Source: Desulfosporosinus cupriresistens
GTDB taxonomy: Bacteria; Bacillota; Desulfitobacteriia; Desulfitobacteriales; Desulfitobacteriaceae
NCBI RefSeq assembly: GCF_001707885.1
Contig: NZ_MASS01000027.1
Span: 1 to 54,413 of the forward strand
Length of the DNA stretch: 54,413 nucleotides
Direction: 5' to 3'
Shown here: positions 51,480-54,413 of the stretch, one piece after another
Numbering within the stretch: the stretch's first letter is position 1
How the letters are laid out: each line of letters starts with the position of its first letter
Translations under genes and position numbers: made by a program
Notes under the pieces: generated by a model
Database searches by the model: none
Seen by the model: only the letters and a program-made list of their open reading frames with translations
Told to the model about the DNA's origin: nothing

Positions 51480-52376
51480 TTAAAAACGTCCTCCCTTCCG
51501 AGTCGAAGACCCAAAAAGTCCTTGAGGACGAATAAACAAAATTAGAATAATCATACCAAAGGCTACAGCATCTCTATAGGAAGAGGCGCCGTAAGCAACC
51601 GTGAATACTTCTGCTATCCCTAAAATCAGGCCTCCGACCATTGCTCCGGTGATATTTCCCATTCCACCAAAGATTAGAACAGCAAGCCCTTTCAAGCCCA
51701 TGCTTAATCCCATCGTGGGCTCAACGGCATTAATAGAGAGTCCGACCAGAACTCCAGCAATTCCTCCTAATCCTGAAGCGAGTGCGACGGTTAGTAAGAT
51801 TATTTTGTTGGTGTTAATACCAAGCAGGTTGGCTGTATCGATGCTTTCAGCAGTTGTTCGGATGGCTTTGCCAACACGGGTTTTAGACAGCCAAAATCTA
51901 AGAACAAACATCAAGCCGAAGGATATGGCGAGAATTATAATTTGAACAAGCGAAATTTGAATCGATCCTAGTTGGATCTGAACCCCTGATAATGCTCCCG
52001 AAGGAAAAGTTTGTGATTGAGGCCCAAAGATCTTTAATGCTAGATTTTCAAGAAAAATTGATACTCCGATCGTGCTAATTAAAGGAGCCAGATCGGAAAC
52101 GGCCCGGCGCCGTAGAGGACGCAGGGCCAGCATTTCCATCAGAATACCTAGCAACGCACAGGCCACCATGGCGCCAGCCATAGCCACAAAGATATTTACC
52201 TTCAGATAAGTCACCAGAAATAATCCGACGAAAGCTCCGAACATAAATATCTCTCCGTGAGCCATGTTGATGATGTTTAGGACCCCCATAATGAGGGTAT
52301 ATCCCAAAGCAACTAGTGAATAAGTGCTTCCCAATGTCAAACCATTGACCAATTGTTGCCAGAACAAAACCTTCAC
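51480..52376 (-). CDS. livH: ABC permease, LivH-like
   Basis: The 298-residue membrane protein has the LivH start (LVNGLTLGSTYSLVALGYTL followed by IMGVLNIINMAHGEIFMFGA) and coupling segment SKTRVGKAIRTTAESIDTAN. It lies 9 bp after the binding-protein gene and directly before livM. It would form the channel with LivM. Confidence 0.93.
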   Translation of the reverse strand: MKVLFWQQLVNGLTLGSTYSLVALGYTLIMGVLNIINMAHGEIFMFGAFVGLFLVTYLKVNIFVAMAGAMVACALLGILMEMLALRPLRRRAVSDLAPLISTIGVSIFLENLALKIFGPQSQTFPSGALSGVQIQLGSIQISLVQIIILAISFGLMFVLRFWLSKTRVGKAIRTTAESIDTANLLGINTNKIILLTVALASGLGGIAGVLVGLSINAVEPTMGLSMGLKGLAVLIFGGMGNITGAMVGGLILGIAEVFTVAYGASSYRDAVAFGMIILILFIRPQGLFGSSTRKGGRF

Positions 52377-52385
52377 TCCTAAAGT

Positions 52386-53537
52386 TTATTTTAACTCTGT
52401 AAACTGACCGTCCTTAACGATTAAAACTGTAGCATCCATTAAAGGGTTCCGTTTTTCGTCAAAAGCAAATTTTCCAGTCACACCTTCGAAATCCTTAATG
52501 GTCGCCAGGCTGTCGCGGAGCTTTTGGCGATCTGTGGTTGATCCGGATTTTTCCAACGCAGCTGCGTAAATGTGAAGTGCATCATAAGATTGGGCGGCAA
52601 ACTGATCGGGCGTTTTATTATATTTAGCTTTGTAGTCAGCAACAAACTTTTTAATCTTTTCATTTTCTTTGCCAGGGTACCAAGGGCTAGCCACAATCGC
52701 GCCTTCCGCTGCTTGTCCGGCGATCTTGATTAGCTCGGGAGAGTTAAAGCCATTCGTTCCGACAAAGGGAACAGTTATCCCAATTTCTCTGGCTTTCTTT
52801 AAAACGAGGGCCGCTTCCTGATAGAGGCTCGATACCATTACAGCATCAGGCTTTAACGAAGCAATTTTAGTCAACTGAGCGGAAAAGTCCGTATCTTTAT
52901 CAGCAAACGTTTCGGTAGCGATGATCTCCACTCCATTATCCTTGAGGGCTTTTTCCATCGTCTTATAGCCGGACACGGCCCAGTCGTTATTACTTGAATA
53001 CATAACCGCTACCTTTTTCAAGTTATATTTCTCGACGGCCTTCTTAACGGCTTGGGGGACTGCTGAAGATTCTGGCAAAGCATTCCGGAAGACAAACTCC
53101 CCAATATCCGTTACCCCTTCGGCTGTGGTTGAAGTTCCCATGATTGGTACGCCTGATTGGTTGGCAATCGGGCCGGCCGCAAACATTTCTCCGCTGAGGG
53201 TCGGTCCAATAAGTCCTACGACATTATCTTTGTTGATTAATTTGTTAACGGCATTAATGGCTTCAGTATTATTCCCACGGGAATCCTCATACACAAGGTC
53301 AATTTTAACCTTGCCTTGAGCATTGATCTCATCCTTAGCGAGATCCAGACCTTCCTTCTGTGATTGACCATAGGCAGCTCCGCCGCCACTCATATAGGCG
53401 ACAACACCGAGTTTAGCAGATTCACCTTGTGAATTAGAATTTGCAGCGGGAGCAGAACCCCCTCCACATCCTGCAGTAGTCAGCAGCAGAGTTCCGATCA
53501 TCATTCCAGTAAACCATTTTGAAAGACTTTTTTTCAT
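52386..53537 (-). CDS. livK: Branched-chain amino acid type ABC substrate-binding lipoprotein
   Basis: The 383-residue protein has a lipoprotein signal (GMMIGTLLLTTAGC) and a Ser/Asn/Gly-rich linker, then a Peripla_BP_6 fold: LGVVAYMSGGGAAYGQSQKE, VVGLIGPTLSGEMFAAGPIA, VAVMYSSNNDWAVSGYKTME. Family members bind leucine-type amino acids but also urea, amides and aromatic or short organic acids. Being the first gene of an operon with LUD oxidoreductases suggests that it collects their substrate or a precursor. GGAAGG precedes ATG 53537. Confidence 0.92.
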   Translation of the reverse strand: MKKSLSKWFTGMMIGTLLLTTAGCGGGSAPAANSNSQGESAKLGVVAYMSGGGAAYGQSQKEGLDLAKDEINAQGKVKIDLVYEDSRGNNTEAINAVNKLINKDNVVGLIGPTLSGEMFAAGPIANQSGVPIMGTSTTAEGVTDIGEFVFRNALPESSAVPQAVKKAVEKYNLKKVAVMYSSNNDWAVSGYKTMEKALKDNGVEIIATETFADKDTDFSAQLTKIASLKPDAVMVSSLYQEAALVLKKAREIGITVPFVGTNGFNSPELIKIAGQAAEGAIVASPWYPGKENEKIKKFVADYKAKYNKTPDQFAAQSYDALHIYAAALEKSGSTTDRQKLRDSLATIKDFEGVTGKFAFDEKRNPLMDATVLIVKDGQFTELK

Positions 53538-53806
53538 TGTTACAATTACACCTTCCTTAATTTGATTGTGTTTTATAATAGATAGATTTATTATTCGTCG
53601 TATATTATCGAATTACCTTCATGGTTATAAAAAAACTACGAAAATTGTAATTCTTAGCTTCAAGATGACATTAAAAGAATGAAAAGCCATTTTCAGGATA
53701 GATTTCGCAATATCTTAGGGTGAAAGACAGAAGAGTGGAGTGGAGTTTTATCACCACTGGGAGTTTAAGCAAAAAATAAATTAGTAATTAGTAATTAGTT
53801 ATTTAC

Positions 53807-54413
53807 TCAACTTTCGCACCCCAGTTGTGCAAATAAAGCCCTAATATAACTGGGCAAATCACTAATCCAGTTGTGTAGTTGACTAAGCGATTCTTTGTTC
53901 TTGGGTTTGTTCGGTAGTAGATCGAGTACAAATGCCATCAATTGACGTAAGGCTGTTTTTAAGTCTAAATCCATTACCTCATCTGCAAAAAGGTAAAACA
54001 ATCCTCCCAGTGAACGTTCATCGTTATTTTTTCTACGCTCCCACTCAAGGATGAGATAACGAGTAAAGACTATTGTTGTGTGGCTAATCATCATATCGAA
54101 TGACCGTCCTTGGAATTCGGTACCCAGTTTTAAGTGTGATTTAGCCACTTTGAAAAAGGTCTCGATACCCCAACGCATCCCATAAATCCTTATAATCTCA
54201 GCATTATCTAAGGCAATATCTGTTGTTAGAATTGCCAACCAATCTCTGCGGTTGTTCCGATTCTGGACGAAGACAATCTTAAGAGATAAACCTGTTATGG
54301 TTTGAACACGAACTGAGCCCAGAATTTCCGCTTTATGGTTTTTAGGGATTTTAGCGTAAAGCTCACTTAGACTTAATGCATTTCCCTCGAAACAATACGT
54401 TGTTAAGCTCTTT
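53807..54413 (-). CDS. DDE transposase (IS4-like), 3' part, cut by window edge
   Basis: The frame is open to the window end, so the 5' part is outside; about 202 residues are visible. RWGIETFFKVAKSHLKLGTE carries the catalytic Glu of the YREK-like motif of IS4-type transposases, followed by FQGRSFDMMISHTTIVFTRY. The C-terminal tail (LPSYIRALFAQLGCES) appears complete, so the element is probably intact. It lies 270 bp upstream of livK in the same direction; read-through could affect the liv operon. The exact IS group is not certain. Confidence 0.8.
   Translation of the reverse strand, partial: KSLTTYCFEGNALSLSELYAKIPKNHKAEILGSVRVQTITGLSLKIVFVQNRNNRRDWLAILTTDIALDNAEIIRIYGMRWGIETFFKVAKSHLKLGTEFQGRSFDMMISHTTIVFTRYLILEWERRKNNDERSLGGLFYLFADEVMDLDLKTALRQLMAFVLDLLPNKPKNKESLSQLHNWISDLPSYIRALFAQLGCES

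Overview
The window looks like a chromosomal piece of a spore-forming, anaerobic Clostridia-type Firmicute, most like Desulfosporosinus or Desulfitobacterium. This is inferred from gene content: a two-gene LUD/iron-sulfur lactate-type dehydrogenase, an Amj-type lipid II flippase, strong AGGAGG ribosome binding sites and moderate GC. No rRNA, tRNA or CRISPR array was seen.

Region 1 (1-2.0 kb) is the end of an integrated filamentous phage: a Zot-type ATPase fragment followed by a large hairpin. Behind it lies a module laid out exactly like a type III toxin-antitoxin system: promoter, three 41-42 bp palindromic repeats, a terminator, then a CptN/ToxN-like toxin gene. Region 2 (2.0-13.0 kb) is a worn accessory zone. 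It holds a PadR regulator with two PadR-like operators, an IS3 remnant, a three-gene drug efflux operon (two membrane fusion proteins and an EmrB-type MFS pump), a LysE exporter with an AraC regulator, a DUF3795 protein and an SdpI-like protein. Several genes here are visibly decayed (aminotransferase V, thioesterase, ArsR, cation efflux), and a few small genes are intact. An intergenic element of about 150 bp occurs twice, near 1.9 and 12.75 kb.

Region 3 (13.0-21.3 kb) carries a 1666-residue MACPF protein with a long helical, partly hydrophobic middle, a transposase relic, an Amj flippase and a membrane-anchored zinc-ribbon protein. Region 4 (21.5-44.7 kb) is the centrepiece: one co-directional operon for an extracellular contractile injection system (eCIS). 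In order it encodes an AAA+ ATPase, a DUF4255 cap/terminator protein, a carboxypeptidase-regulatory-like domain protein, sheath, tube 1, a tail-assembly-chaperone-like protein with a small downstream frame reachable by a -1 frameshift, tube 2, a protein built around a 36-bp minisatellite, a LysM protein, a gpD-like hub, a gpV/gp5-like spike, PAAR, a gp25-like protein, two baseplate J proteins, a tail protein I/beta-propeller fusion and a fibre-like protein. The last gene encodes a 915-residue candidate payload with a glycine-zipper region, an HExxH zincin-like domain and a nuclease-like C-terminus. There is no capsid, portal, terminase, integrase or lysis gene, so it is not a prophage.

Region 5 (45.0-53.5 kb, minus strand) is one operon: a complete branched-chain-amino-acid-type ABC importer (livK-H-M-G-F), two LUD-domain iron-sulfur oxidoreductases, and a FadR/GntR regulator at its end. 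This suggests coupled uptake and oxidation of a small organic acid under the control of that regulator. The window ends inside a DDE transposase gene.

The strongest leads are the type III toxin-antitoxin module, the eCIS with its multidomain payload, the frame-tolerant minisatellite gene in the slot a tape measure would occupy, the start-less small frame behind the tail assembly gene, and the MACPF protein beside the injection system.
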